Origin: JBLMZW01 sp050259035
Lineage (GTDB): Bacteria > Bacillota > Syntrophomonadia > Syntrophomonadales > DTU052
Assembly: GCA_050259035.1 (NCBI GenBank)
Contig: JBLMZW010000006.1
Coordinates: 1 to 64,000 of the forward strand
Direction of reading: 5' to 3'
Length of the DNA stretch: 64,000 bases
Shown: positions 26,364 through 35,212 of the stretch, piece by piece
Layout: the number at the start of each line of letters is the position of its first letter
Position numbering within the stretch: the stretch's first letter is position 1
The notes under the pieces: generated by a model
Database searches by the model: none
The model's input: the letters and a program-made list of their open reading frames with translations, nothing else
What the model was told of the DNA's origin: nothing
Made by a program: the position numbers and the translations under genes

Positions 26364-28379
26364 ATGTTTGAGAAGATCAGAAAAAGGGACGGAAGGGAAG
26401 TATCGTTTGACCCTTCCAAAATAACTGAAGCGATTTTTAAAGCTGCCCAGGCGATGGGTGGAGAAGATAGAACCAAGGCCCTGGAACTTACGCTGGAAGT
26501 CATGAAGGCTTTGGGGGAGGCCTATGACGGACAGATATTCACAGTTGAAGATGTCCAGGACTATGTTGAAAAAGTATTAATAGAGAATGGACATGCCCGT
26601 ACCGCCAAGGCCTATATACTATACCGGTCAGACCGAACCCGCTACCGTGAAGCCAAGTCTGACCTGATGGATATAGTGGAAGAGATACTGAAGGAAACTA
26701 GCCGGGAGAATGCTAATGTAAGCAACTCCCCATCGGCTAAGATGCTCCAGATCGCCAGCGCGGCTTCCAAGCAGTACTATCTTAACCGTTTAATACCCCC
26801 CGAGTTCTCGGATGCTCATCGACGGGGTGATATCCATATTCATGATCTGGATTTCTATAAAAAGACCATTAACTGCCTGCAGATTCCTTTAGGGGATTTG
26901 CTGCGCGAAGGCTTTAACAATGGGCATGGTTATATTAGGCCTCCCAAACGCCCTGGCTCAGCTACCGCTCTGGCGGCTATCCTGCTGCAGAGTTCCCAAA
27001 ACGATATGTTTGGCGGTCAATCTTTCCCCTTCTTTGATCGGGATATGGCTCCTTTCGTGGAGAATGCCAGTGATGAAGAGACTTATCAGGCCATGGAAGC
27101 CCTGGTATACAACCTGAATTCAATGCATAGCAGAGCGGGCGCGCAGGTGCCCTTTTCATCTATAAATGTTGGAGTGGATACTTCGGAGGGGGGCCGCCGG
27201 GTTACCCGCAACCTCCTCCTGGCATATAACGCAGGTCTTGGTCGGGGTGAGAATCCGATCTTCCCCAATATCATTTTCCGGGTTAAGGAGGGTATAAGCC
27301 TTAACCCAAGTGATCCAAATTATGACTTGTTCCAGCTGGCCTTGAAAGTGGCAGCCAAGAGAATGAACCCTACATTCAGTTTTATGGATGCCTCTTTTAA
27401 CCAGCCCTTTGGGGCCGATGTAGCCTACATGGGCTGCCGAACCCGGGTAATGGGGAACCGCCTCGGGCCGGCGGTAACCGAACGAAGAGGAAACCTGGCT
27501 TTTACCACTATTAACCTACCCCGTCTAGCCTTGAAGTCACGGGGGAATCTGGGTGAGTTCTACCGGCGGGCAGAGGATATGGTTGATCTAGTCTGCCAGC
27601 AGCTCTACCACCGTTACCGGGTGCAGGCGGACCTGAAAGTAAAAGATATGCCGTTTATCATGGGTCAGCATATTTACATGGGATCAGAGAATTTGAAGGA
27701 TTGTGACCGGGTCGAAGAAGCGGTTAAACATGGAACCCTTTCAGTGGGATTTATTGGTTTGGCTGAAACTTTGGCGGTTCTTACCGGTAAGCATCATGGA
27801 GAGTCGGACGATGCTCAGGCGATAGGGATTTCCATTATCCAGTTCATGAGCCGTCTGGTTGATAAAGCCGCCGAATCTTATGATCTTAATTATACCTTCC
27901 TGGCTACCCCGGCTGAAGGTTTGTCAGGCCGGTTCGTGGGAATGGATAGGGATCGTTTCGGAAATCAGCCGGGGGTGACGGATAAAGAGTACTATACAAA
28001 TAGTTTCCATATCCCGGTGGGGTTTGATATTCCCCTATTTGATAAGATAGCCAAGGAAGGGCCTTATCATAAGTACACCAATGCCGGTCATATTAGTTAT
28101 GTTGAATTTCCCGCTCCCCCGGTGCACAACTGGGAGGCAGTCCAGACTATAGTCAACCATATGAAGGACTGTGATATGGGTTATGCCGGCATCAATTTCC
28201 CCATAGACTTTTGTGAGAGCTGCGGTCACCTGGGAGTGATTGAGGAGGATAAATGCCCGGTCTGCGGCAGCCCGGAAATACGCCGGGTGAGGAGAATTAC
28301 TGGGTATCTTTCAACGGTTGACCGGTTCAATGATGCCAAAGTGGCGGAGCTAAAAGATAGAAAGAGCCACCGCCTGTAA
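26364..28379 (+). CDS. nrdD: Anaerobic (class III) ribonucleoside-triphosphate reductase
   Basis: NrdD reduces ribonucleotides under anaerobic conditions with a glycyl radical. The 671-residue protein has an N-terminal ATP-cone (residues 1-90), the catalytic barrel, a C-terminal zinc site (CESC...CPVC) and the glycyl motif RRITGYL with radical Gly647. ATG 26364 follows GGGGGAGG and lies two bases after nrdR. The activase NrdG is encoded next. Confidence 0.95.
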   Translation: MFEKIRKRDGREVSFDPSKITEAIFKAAQAMGGEDRTKALELTLEVMKALGEAYDGQIFTVEDVQDYVEKVLIENGHARTAKAYILYRSDRTRYREAKSDLMDIVEEILKETSRENANVSNSPSAKMLQIASAASKQYYLNRLIPPEFSDAHRRGDIHIHDLDFYKKTINCLQIPLGDLLREGFNNGHGYIRPPKRPGSATALAAILLQSSQNDMFGGQSFPFFDRDMAPFVENASDEETYQAMEALVYNLNSMHSRAGAQVPFSSINVGVDTSEGGRRVTRNLLLAYNAGLGRGENPIFPNIIFRVKEGISLNPSDPNYDLFQLALKVAAKRMNPTFSFMDASFNQPFGADVAYMGCRTRVMGNRLGPAVTERRGNLAFTTINLPRLALKSRGNLGEFYRRAEDMVDLVCQQLYHRYRVQADLKVKDMPFIMGQHIYMGSENLKDCDRVEEAVKHGTLSVGFIGLAETLAVLTGKHHGESDDAQAIGISIIQFMSRLVDKAAESYDLNYTFLATPAEGLSGRFVGMDRDRFGNQPGVTDKEYYTNSFHIPVGFDIPLFDKIAKEGPYHKYTNAGHISYVEFPAPPVHNWEAVQTIVNHMKDCDMGYAGINFPIDFCESCGHLGVIEEDKCPVCGSPEIRRVRRITGYLSTVDRFNDAKVAELKDRKSHRL

Positions 28380-28395
28380 GGGGAGGAGAGATGGA

Positions 28396-28902
28396 ATGAA
28401 GCTCCAAGTCTGTGGATATACGAGGGAGAGTGTAGTCGATGGCCCGGGCATAAGAGCGGTCGTCTTCGCCCAGGGCTGCCCCCATCATTGCCAGGGTTGT
28501 CACAACCCGGACACCTGGAATTTTGAAGAAGGCTATGAACTCGACGGAGACCAAATTCTGGAGCAGATAAAAAATACTCGGTCACTGAGAGGGGTGACCT
28601 TTTCGGGAGGCGAACCATTCTCGCAAGCCCGGGCTTTCGCTAGTCTGGCCGAATCCGTAAAGTCACTGGGACTTGATATTATGACCTATACCGGATACTC
28701 CTATGAGGATTTGCTGGCTATGAGTGAGAACGATAATGGAGTAAAGACCCTGCTTCATAACACAGACATTCTGGTGGATGGTTCCTTCAAAGAGGAGGAA
28801 AAGGACTACTCCTTAGCCTTTCGGGGCTCCCGCAACCAGCGGATAATAAACGTGCCTGCCTCTTTAAGCAGCGAATCCATAGTCCTAATGCAATTCGATT
28901 GA
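28396..28902 (+). CDS. nrdG: NrdD-activating radical SAM enzyme
   Basis: NrdG makes the glycyl radical on NrdD using SAM and a [4Fe-4S] cluster. The cluster cysteines are C28, C32 and C35 (GCPHHCQGC), followed by the SAM-binding FSGGEPF. Length 168 aa is normal for NrdG and it lacks the ferredoxin-like insert present in the second activase at 58397. It lies 16 bases after nrdD with GGGGAGGAG as ribosome-binding site. Confidence 0.94.
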   Translation: MKLQVCGYTRESVVDGPGIRAVVFAQGCPHHCQGCHNPDTWNFEEGYELDGDQILEQIKNTRSLRGVTFSGGEPFSQARAFASLAESVKSLGLDIMTYTGYSYEDLLAMSENDNGVKTLLHNTDILVDGSFKEEEKDYSLAFRGSRNQRIINVPASLSSESIVLMQFD

Positions 28903-28914
28903 TAATGAGCCAGA

Positions 28915-28956
28915 GGACGGTTCTTAAGCTCGGAATCCAGAGCCAAAGAACCGTCC
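28915..28956. repeat. REP-like hairpin after nrdG
   Basis: An 11-base perfect stem GGACGGTTCTT / AAGAACCGTCC (28915-28925 and 28946-28956) encloses a 20-base loop. Related sequence AGAACCGTCCCCTGACTC recurs at 29253-29272 on the far side of the transposase remnant. This pairing of REP-like repeats with a Y1 transposase is the usual REP/RAYT arrangement. The hairpin may also end the nrd transcript. Confidence 0.7.
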
Positions 28957-28959
28957 CCT

Positions 28960-29195
28960 GAGTTTCATTACTTTGGCAAGCTCTTCATCAGTTTCTTGAA
29001 TTAAGAGATGAACATGATTACCCATCAAGCAATATACAAGTAAAACGAAATAAGCTTCTTATTTCTTTCTATCCAGAATTTCAAAGAACTTTTATAACCG
29101 TCGCTATCCCAAGAAACAGGTCCTTTTTTTTCGTTTCCCCGCAGCATAACATGGTAAAAACGGCTCTCACTCATCATTCTACTTCGTCTTGGCAT
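28960..29195 (-). pseudogene. Decayed REP-associated (Y1/IS200-like) transposase, RAYT remnant
   Basis: Reading leftwards from ATG at 29193-29195 gives MPRRSRMMSESRFYHVMLRG, the typical start of this family. A frameshift near 29120 then interrupts it. A second frameshift leads into LYCLMGNHVHLLIQETDEEL, which contains the HUH metal motif HVH. The sequence ends abruptly at the REP hairpin, so the catalytic tyrosine region is missing. It is non-functional and flanked by REP-like sequences. Confidence 0.8.
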
Positions 29196-29245
29196 TAACA
29201 ATCCTCTCTATTATTTGCTGGTGCATTTACCATATAAAGAGAAGA

Positions 29246-29275
29246 TGAGCCAGAGAACCGTCCCCTGACTCATTG
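29246..29275. repeat. REP-like half element
   Basis: GAGCCAGAGAACCGTCCCCT repeats the outer part of the REP hairpin at 28907-28961 but without its left stem. It abuts, and supplies, the stop codon of the minus-strand gene that ends at 29270. Confidence 0.65.
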
Positions 29276-29566
29276 TTCGTCGGTATATTCTTGATTCATG
29301 ATTTCCTGAGCTTCTTCACATTTTTCAATCGGCACCAGGATCCGTACTTCGGCCAGGGGGCCGAAAGAAAATGCCTCAATTCTTCCTATAGCCTCGCTTT
29401 TTAAAAGCACGGGTATTCCGCAGCTTTCTAAAAGGCCCTTTAACAGGGAGTCTTCAGGGGGGTAAACTGTAGTTAGTACCTTCCAGTCGCGAGGAACCGC
29501 CTGCCCGCATTCGGGGCAGGGTAGTTTGCCGTCGGGAAAGGTGGCCTGGCAGTTCATACATAACAT
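29270..29566 (-). CDS. Zinc-ribbon DUF2007-type protein
   Basis: This small 98-residue protein has an N-terminal zinc ribbon (CMNC...CPEC) followed by a DUF2007-like 'putative signal transducing' domain (VLTTVYPPEDSLLKGLLESCGIPVLLKSEA). Function is unknown. The start lies at ATG 29564-29566, with AGGAAAGATGCTTCC upstream. Its stop codon falls in a REP-like repeat, so the original C-terminus may have been altered by insertion. It is divergent from pgeF. Confidence 0.75.
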   Translation of the reverse strand: MLCMNCQATFPDGKLPCPECGQAVPRDWKVLTTVYPPEDSLLKGLLESCGIPVLLKSEAIGRIEAFSFGPLAEVRILVPIEKCEEAQEIMNQEYTDEQ

Positions 29567-29642
29567 GGAAGCATCTTTCCTTTCATGAGACTGGTCAATT
29601 AATAGTATCTATGATAGTAATATTTCCAGGAGGATAAATCAA

Positions 29643-30458
29643 ATGAACTGGATCTGGAGAGAACAGCGGGGGATAAAAACTATCAGAATACTGGAGTGGG
29701 AACGAGAAGGGGTCTTAATGGCCTTTTCCAGCCGGTCCGGGGGGGTGAGCCAGAAACCCTATGATTCGTTGAACCTGGCCTTGCATGTGGGCGATCAGCC
29801 GGATGATGTACTGGCTAACCGCGAAATATTGGCGACTTCTTTAGGGATTAAACCTAAACAGGTAGTGTGTGCAGAACAGGTACATGGGAATCAGGTGGCG
29901 TTGGTTGGCCCGGGGGAATGCGGCCGGGGTGCTTTCGCCTATGCTGACGCCTTGCCGGGGGTGGATGCCCTGGTTACCGACTCAACTGGGGTTTATTTGA
30001 TGGAATTCTTTGCTGATTGTCTGCCGGTATTTTTCTTTGACCCTGTTTCCCGGGTGGTGGCATTGGCCCACGCCGGATGGAAAGGTACTGCTGGAAAAGT
30101 TGTGCAAGCTACAGTAGCGGCTATGCAGATAAAATATTGTTGCCAGCCTCGGAATCTGCAGGTTTTTATTGGGCCCGGGGTAGGGACAGAATGCTACACT
30201 GTGGACCAGGATAGAAAAAACCAGGTGGAACGGGTGTTTACTTTTACTGACAATATCTTTTATTCTAAAGGAAGCGGTATTTACACCTGGGATTTGCAGC
30301 TTACCAATCAGATGTTATTGATGGAGTGCGGAGTGCCGGAAGTGAACATCGGCCTTTGTCGTCTTTGCACCAGCTGCAGCCCTGATATATTCTTTTCCTA
30401 TCGGGCCGCGGGCGGCCAAACCGGCCGTATGGCGGCAGTTTTGGGTATACGGGAATGA
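29643..30458 (+). CDS. pgeF: Peptidoglycan editing factor PgeF (YlmD)
   Basis: PgeF/YlmD is a cytoplasmic zinc-dependent amidase of the 'laccase-domain' family. It removes L-Ser wrongly added to UDP-MurNAc instead of L-Ala. The family motifs AEQVHGNQVA, VDALVTDSTGV, FADCLPVFFFD and ALAHAGWKGT are all present, including the metal-binding Cys and His residues. Length 271 aa is standard. It belongs with the ylmE-sepF-yggT division neighbourhood that follows after the two-component genes. Confidence 0.9.
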   Translation: MNWIWREQRGIKTIRILEWEREGVLMAFSSRSGGVSQKPYDSLNLALHVGDQPDDVLANREILATSLGIKPKQVVCAEQVHGNQVALVGPGECGRGAFAYADALPGVDALVTDSTGVYLMEFFADCLPVFFFDPVSRVVALAHAGWKGTAGKVVQATVAAMQIKYCCQPRNLQVFIGPGVGTECYTVDQDRKNQVERVFTFTDNIFYSKGSGIYTWDLQLTNQMLLMECGVPEVNIGLCRLCTSCSPDIFFSYRAAGGQTGRMAAVLGIRE

Positions 30459-30468
30459 GGGATGTTCT

Positions 30469-31185
30469 TTGAACGCCAAGATCCTGGTGGTGGACGACGA
30501 AACCTATATCGTTGAACTGGTCAAGTTTAACCTTGAGAAGGAAGGCTTCCGGGTAGTAGTAGCCTACGACGGCATGAGTGCTCTAAAAATGGTCGAGGAT
30601 GAAACGCCGGATTTGGTAGTACTTGATATAATGCTGCCCCGTTTGGATGGACTAGAAGTATGCCGGCAGCTGCGTCAAAACATTAAGTACGCTGAATTGC
30701 CGATTATAATGTTGACCGCCAAAGGGGAGGAAATAGATACTGTTCTGGGCCTGGAAATGGGGGCCGATGATTATATTAAGAAGCCTTTCAGCCCCCGGGA
30801 GATGGTAGCCCGGGTCAAAGCTCGCCTACGGGCCAAGCGGGTTCTGGAGGCGGAGGAGGTTACCGGACAGAAAGCTCTGGTTTTGAATGATTTGATAGTA
30901 ATTCCTGAAAAGCATGAGGCTTTTTTGGGGGATAAAAAGTTAGATCTTACCCCCAAGGAGTTTGAGTTGCTGCGGATACTGGCTTCCAGCCGGGGGAAGG
31001 TTTTTACCCGGGAGATTCTTTTGGAGAAGGTCTGGGGTTACGAGTTCACTGGCGATACCAGAACGGTGGATGTCCATATCAGACACCTGCGCATTAAGCT
31101 AGGGGACGATACGGCTTCACCGCAGTACCTGGAGACAGTCCGGGGGGTTGGCTATAAATTCAGGGAAGACACCATTTACGGTTGA
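30469..31185 (+). CDS. OmpR/PhoP-type response regulator
   Basis: This 238-residue regulator has a receiver domain with phospho-acceptor Asp53 (LVVLDIMLPRLDG), the acidic pair VDDE, the switch Lys in YIKKPFSP and a winged-helix DNA-binding domain (LTPKEFELLRIL...TRTVDVHIRHLRIKLG). Start TTG 30469. It is 13 bases upstream of its partner kinase. By sequence it is closest to PhoP/WalR-type regulators, but its target genes are unknown. Confidence 0.92.
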   Translation: MNAKILVVDDETYIVELVKFNLEKEGFRVVVAYDGMSALKMVEDETPDLVVLDIMLPRLDGLEVCRQLRQNIKYAELPIIMLTAKGEEIDTVLGLEMGADDYIKKPFSPREMVARVKARLRAKRVLEAEEVTGQKALVLNDLIVIPEKHEAFLGDKKLDLTPKEFELLRILASSRGKVFTREILLEKVWGYEFTGDTRTVDVHIRHLRIKLGDDTASPQYLETVRGVGYKFREDTIYG

Positions 31186-31198
31186 GGAGAAATGAACT

Positions 31199-32284
31199 AT
31201 GTGGAATGATTTTGTTAGTGAGAAAAGCAGAATGGAAGCCATCCTTGCCAGTATGGTGGATGCCGTGGTGGCCATCGATAGTTATGGCAGAATAATGCAG
31301 GTAAACCGGGCGGCGGAGAATATTTTCATGCGGCGGGAATACTTCCTGCTGGGACAAACTTTTAAGAACCTATTAGATATGGCTGAATTGGATGGAATGG
31401 TTCAGCGAGTTCTGACTACCGGACAAGAGGAGTTTTGCGAGAGTGGCGTTTTTCAAGGCAGTGAAAACATCTATCGCATCCATGTGGTTCCGATCAAGGG
31501 AGAAAACAATGAGACTGAGGGCGCAGTAGCCGTTTTTCACGATTTTACTGATGCCCGAAAGTTTGATTTAATGCGCACCGAGTTTGTGGCCAATGTATCA
31601 CATGAACTAAGAACCCCTCTAACCTCAATCAAGGGTTTTGTGGAGACGCTATTGGATGGCGCCCTGGAGGACAGCATGTTGTGCCGCCGGTTCTTAAGTA
31701 TTATTGACAATGAGACTGATCGCCTGACTCGTTTGATCGACGATCTTTTAAGTCTCTCTTCCATAGAATCCAAGGCGGCCAAGGTTAATATGAAATATGT
31801 GAATCTGGCGGAATCGATTAAGAGTGTTTTTAATATTCTCGGACCACAAGCGGCGGACAAGGAGTTGCGCATGGAGTTAATTTATCCCCGCGGATTGCCA
31901 TGCGTTAATGCGGATGAGGATCTTTTGGGTCAGGTTTTAATTAATTTGATCGACAATGCGATTAAATACACCCCGGATCATGGCAAAATAGTGGTTCGAA
32001 TCCATCGTGAGGGACGCAAGGTAGTAACCGATATTACTGATACCGGTATTGGAATTGCCAAGGAGAGCCTTCCCCGGTTATTCGAGAGATTTTATCGGGT
32101 GGACAAGGCCCGTTCCCGGGGCTTGGGCGGAACCGGTCTGGGATTGGCCATCGTTAAGCATATTGTTGAGCTCCATGGGGGCGAGGTGTTTGTTGAAAGT
32201 GAAGTGGGACAAGGTTCTACTTTCACTTTTTGCCTCTGGATTTCGGATCTAGTGAGCAAGGATGATAACGGGAGGATAGCTTGA
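31199..32284 (+). CDS. PhoR/WalK-like PAS sensor histidine kinase without membrane segments
   Basis: This 361-residue kinase has a PAS domain (residues 10-110), the HisKA dimerisation domain with phospho-acceptor His135 in VSHELRTPL, and an HATPase domain (N box LINLIDNAIKYTPD, G boxes DTGIGIAKE and GLGGTGLGLAIV). Typical PhoR or WalK proteins have two N-terminal membrane helices and an extracellular sensor; here the protein begins at the PAS linker, so it should be cytoplasmic. It overlaps the next gene by four bases. Confidence 0.92.
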   Translation: MWNDFVSEKSRMEAILASMVDAVVAIDSYGRIMQVNRAAENIFMRREYFLLGQTFKNLLDMAELDGMVQRVLTTGQEEFCESGVFQGSENIYRIHVVPIKGENNETEGAVAVFHDFTDARKFDLMRTEFVANVSHELRTPLTSIKGFVETLLDGALEDSMLCRRFLSIIDNETDRLTRLIDDLLSLSSIESKAAKVNMKYVNLAESIKSVFNILGPQAADKELRMELIYPRGLPCVNADEDLLGQVLINLIDNAIKYTPDHGKIVVRIHREGRKVVTDITDTGIGIAKESLPRLFERFYRVDKARSRGLGGTGLGLAIVKHIVELHGGEVFVESEVGQGSTFTFCLWISDLVSKDDNGRIA

Positions 32285-33234
32285 GTCAGAGACAAAGACG
32301 TTTAGCCAGGTCAGTGAGGTTAAACCTCCTGCTGCGTCGGCTGGTGGCTTTAGGAATTCTGGCAGCTTTGTTAGGATGCCTTTATTTAATCGGGGTTTGG
32401 GCGGTTCATCGCATTAATGGATACCGGATCGGATTTGCCACCGCTCGGATAGGAACTCTGGAGGATGCAGCCCGGGCCCGGTCAATCATTATCGGCGATG
32501 AAGAAGTGGTTAACGCTCCTGCCAACGGAAGATTCGAGAATCTGTTGATGGAGGGAGAGAGGGTCCGCAAGGGAACCGTTGTCGGGTATTTCTACCCGGA
32601 TGGTGCGGTAGCCCGTGAGCCCATTAAATCCTCCTGGAGTGGGATAATATGCTATCATCCCGATGGACTGGAGAAAAGACTGGCAGCCCTTAGACCGGAT
32701 AATATGGACGCCACTACTCTATCCCTTAAGGCGACGGCCGCCAATGATGGTGGCTTCGATTTCGTTAAGGGGCAACCTCTGTTTAAAGTTGTGGACAATC
32801 TGGCACCGGTTCGGTTAGTAATGTTTTTTAAGGGAAAAACTTTTAAAGAACCCAAAGAAGAACAAGAGTATCTTCTAAGAAACGATAAAAAAGACCTGGG
32901 CTGGGCGGATTGTGAATATTTTGCTCGGCGTTCAGGGGGAAGCCTGGTAGTATTAAGCATGGCAGAGTACCCCGAGGTTTTAATAAATACCCGCAAACCT
33001 TACCTGGAATGTGTAGGAGAAAGTTACGATGGGATAATCGTTCCGGCCACGGCCTTGACTAAAAACCACAAGGTGTGGGGCCTGTACCGATTAGAAGGAG
33101 ATGTTGTGACTTTCCAGGAAGTGCAGGTACTTTATCAAAAACAGGGGAAGGCTGTTATTGAGGGAATTGATATGGGAGACCAGGTAATTACCACTCCCAA
33201 ACTGGTTCGGGATGGAATGATAATACAACAATAG
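32281..33234 (+). CDS. HlyD-like membrane-fusion protein
   Basis: This 317-residue protein has one N-terminal membrane helix (about residues 20-44) and a biotinyl/lipoyl-like barrel split around a short hairpin (NAPANGRFENLLMEGERVRKGTVVGYF), ending in VIEGIDMGDQVITTP. That is the adaptor architecture of HlyD/RND efflux systems, yet no transporter gene is nearby. Translational coupling to the soluble kinase suggests it could be that system's envelope partner. Start is TTG 32281. Confidence 0.75.
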   Translation: MSQRQRRLARSVRLNLLLRRLVALGILAALLGCLYLIGVWAVHRINGYRIGFATARIGTLEDAARARSIIIGDEEVVNAPANGRFENLLMEGERVRKGTVVGYFYPDGAVAREPIKSSWSGIICYHPDGLEKRLAALRPDNMDATTLSLKATAANDGGFDFVKGQPLFKVVDNLAPVRLVMFFKGKTFKEPKEEQEYLLRNDKKDLGWADCEYFARRSGGSLVVLSMAEYPEVLINTRKPYLECVGESYDGIIVPATALTKNHKVWGLYRLEGDVVTFQEVQVLYQKQGKAVIEGIDMGDQVITTPKLVRDGMIIQQ

Positions 33235-33244
33235 CGAGAATAAC

Positions 33245-33952
33245 ATGAGTAATTTCGAGGCTAGATACAAACAAGTCAAACAACGGGTAATGGAAGCGGC
33301 GGCCAGGGGAGGGAGAGATCCCTCTGCTATTATAATAGTGGCAGTCAGTAAAACCGCCAGCCCGGAACAAATAAGTGAGGCCTTTCAATTCGGAGTTCGC
33401 GATTTCGGCGAAAATCGGGCGCAGCAGCTTTCAATTCGGCAAGAGATGTTCCCCGAGGCGCACTGGCATTTAATCGGGCGGCTTCAAACCAACAAGGCAA
33501 AAGAGGTAATCGACCGGGCCTGTCTCATACATTCGCTGGACAGGTGGCAATTAGCGGAGTATATTGAAAAAAGAGCAGCCGGTTTCGACATAAAAGTTTC
33601 AGCTTTGCTGCAGGTCAATGTCTCTGGAGAAGCATCCAAGGGAGGTGTGGCGGTAAGCGAAACTGAAGAGTTTCTGGATTCTCTCCATAGTTTCAAACAT
33701 CTTGAAATCCTGGGGCTTATGACTATGGCTCCTGAGGTGGAGAACCCTGAAAGCGTTCGACCGGTATTCAAGGAATTAAAACGATTATACGATATATTGC
33801 AGGGGAAGAATTACGCGAATGTAGATATGCGTTATCTATCTATGGGAATGACGCAGGATTTTGAAGTTGCGATTGAAGAAGGCGCTAACATAGTCCGTAT
33901 AGGCCGCGCGTTATTTCCTCGGGAAGAAAATGAGACAGGAGGTATTGCGTAG
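33245..33952 (+). CDS. ylmE: YggS/YlmE PLP-binding homeostasis protein
   Basis: This is a single-domain PLP-binding TIM barrel (PLPBP family) that buffers pyridoxal phosphate; no catalytic activity is established. The PLP lysine is in VAVSKTASPEQI, and the phosphate-binding C-terminal region reads YLSMGMTQDFEVAIEEGANIVRIG as consecutive motifs. 235 residues. It overlaps the GTG start of sepF, the standard ylmE-sepF order. Confidence 0.93.
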   Translation: MSNFEARYKQVKQRVMEAAARGGRDPSAIIIVAVSKTASPEQISEAFQFGVRDFGENRAQQLSIRQEMFPEAHWHLIGRLQTNKAKEVIDRACLIHSLDRWQLAEYIEKRAAGFDIKVSALLQVNVSGEASKGGVAVSETEEFLDSLHSFKHLEILGLMTMAPEVENPESVRPVFKELKRLYDILQGKNYANVDMRYLSMGMTQDFEVAIEEGANIVRIGRALFPREENETGGIA

Positions 33953-34383
33953 TGAATCTGGTGGATAAGTTCTGGCACTGGTTTGGAGTGGGTGATATCG
34001 GGGAGGATGAAATGTATGAGAAACTGCCCGATGAAAGGAAAAACGACCGCAAAGCCAACGTGGTCAGCCTTCATGCCGCCAAGACCCACCGGGTGGTAGT
34101 ATGCGAGCCCACGAATTTCGACGAAGCAAAAGCCATAGCTGATAACCTCAAGAACCGAAGGCAAATAATCTTGAACCTCGAGAACACTGCACCCGAAGTA
34201 TCCAGAAGAATAATCGACTTTATTAGTGGCACAACCTATGCTATGGATGGACATTATCAGAAACTTGGACAGTACATATTCTTATTCGCTCCCAGTAATG
34301 TAGAAATATCGAAAGACCCGCGATTGGTATTGCGGAGTTCCTATACTATAGGCGGGAGAAGTGCATTGGGAAGTGATGAGTAA
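33952..34383 (+). CDS. sepF: Cell-division protein SepF
   Basis: SepF is a membrane-associated FtsZ-binding ring protein that organises the septum. The 143-residue protein has an amphipathic N-terminus (VNLVDKFWHWFGVG), a linker and the conserved SepF core (PTNFDEAKAIADNLKNRRQ, DFISGTTYAMDG, FLFAPSNV). Its stop overlaps the start of proC by one base. The FtsZ C-terminal peptide it would bind is intact. Confidence 0.93.
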   Translation: MNLVDKFWHWFGVGDIGEDEMYEKLPDERKNDRKANVVSLHAAKTHRVVVCEPTNFDEAKAIADNLKNRRQIILNLENTAPEVSRRIIDFISGTTYAMDGHYQKLGQYIFLFAPSNVEISKDPRLVLRSSYTIGGRSALGSDE

Positions 34384-35201
34384 TGGCGGATAACCGTCTG
34401 GGATTAATCGGATGCGGGAAAATGGGAAGTGCGCTCTTGGCTGGATTGGCCCGGCAGGGCGGTCTTTTCGATTCCATTTATATTTATGATATAGATGCAG
34501 CGAAATCGCGTAAGCTTGCGAGTGAAACTGCGGCCCGTTCATTGAATTCTGGCGCTGAAATTGCACAAGAGACCAACGTAATAGTCTTGGCGGTTAAACC
34601 CAATCAGATAATCCCGGTGTTACGCAATATTGCTCCTTTATTACACGAGGATAAACTCCTTATCTCCATCGCTGCGGGGGTTTCTCTCAACAGTATAGCT
34701 GGCGAAGTGGAGAGGCATGTACCTCTTGCCAGAGTCATGCCGAATACCCCATGTCTGATTGGGCAGGGTGTATCTGCGGTAAGTTTCGGAAAGTTCGTAA
34801 AGGAAGACCAAAAAACATTGATATTTAAAATGCTGGCTGCAGTGGGATCGGTGGAAGAGATTCCCGAGACACTGATGGATGCGGTTACAGCGGTTTCCGG
34901 AAGCGGGCCGGCTTATCTTTTCCTGGTAGCAGAAGCTATGATTGATGCTGCGGTTGAAGTGGGGATCCCCCGGGATTTAGCCCGAATCCTGGTTAACCAG
35001 ACCATCAGCGGATCAATTGCCATGCTGAATCAGAGCGGGGAGCATCCTGCCATCCTGCGGGAACAAGTTACTTCCCCGGGTGGAACGACCATAGCTGCTA
35101 TTAAGGCTTTGGAAAACCGGGGAATAAGGTCGGCTTTTTATGATGCGGTACAGGCGGCCTATGACCGTTCCAGGGCTCTAAGTCAAAATACGTCGGGGTG
35201 A
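34383..35201 (+). CDS. proC: Pyrroline-5-carboxylate reductase
   Basis: ProC reduces pyrroline-5-carboxylate to proline using NAD(P)H. The N-terminal Rossmann motif LIGCGKMGSALLAGL is followed by the conserved C-terminal signature EQVTSPGGTTIAAIKALE and AVSGSGPAYLF. 272 residues is normal. It lies within the division-gene run between sepF and yggT, a common Firmicutes arrangement. Confidence 0.95.
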   Translation: MADNRLGLIGCGKMGSALLAGLARQGGLFDSIYIYDIDAAKSRKLASETAARSLNSGAEIAQETNVIVLAVKPNQIIPVLRNIAPLLHEDKLLISIAAGVSLNSIAGEVERHVPLARVMPNTPCLIGQGVSAVSFGKFVKEDQKTLIFKMLAAVGSVEEIPETLMDAVTAVSGSGPAYLFLVAEAMIDAAVEVGIPRDLARILVNQTISGSIAMLNQSGEHPAILREQVTSPGGTTIAAIKALENRGIRSAFYDAVQAAYDRSRALSQNTSG

Positions 35202-35212
35202 TAGAGTAAAAG

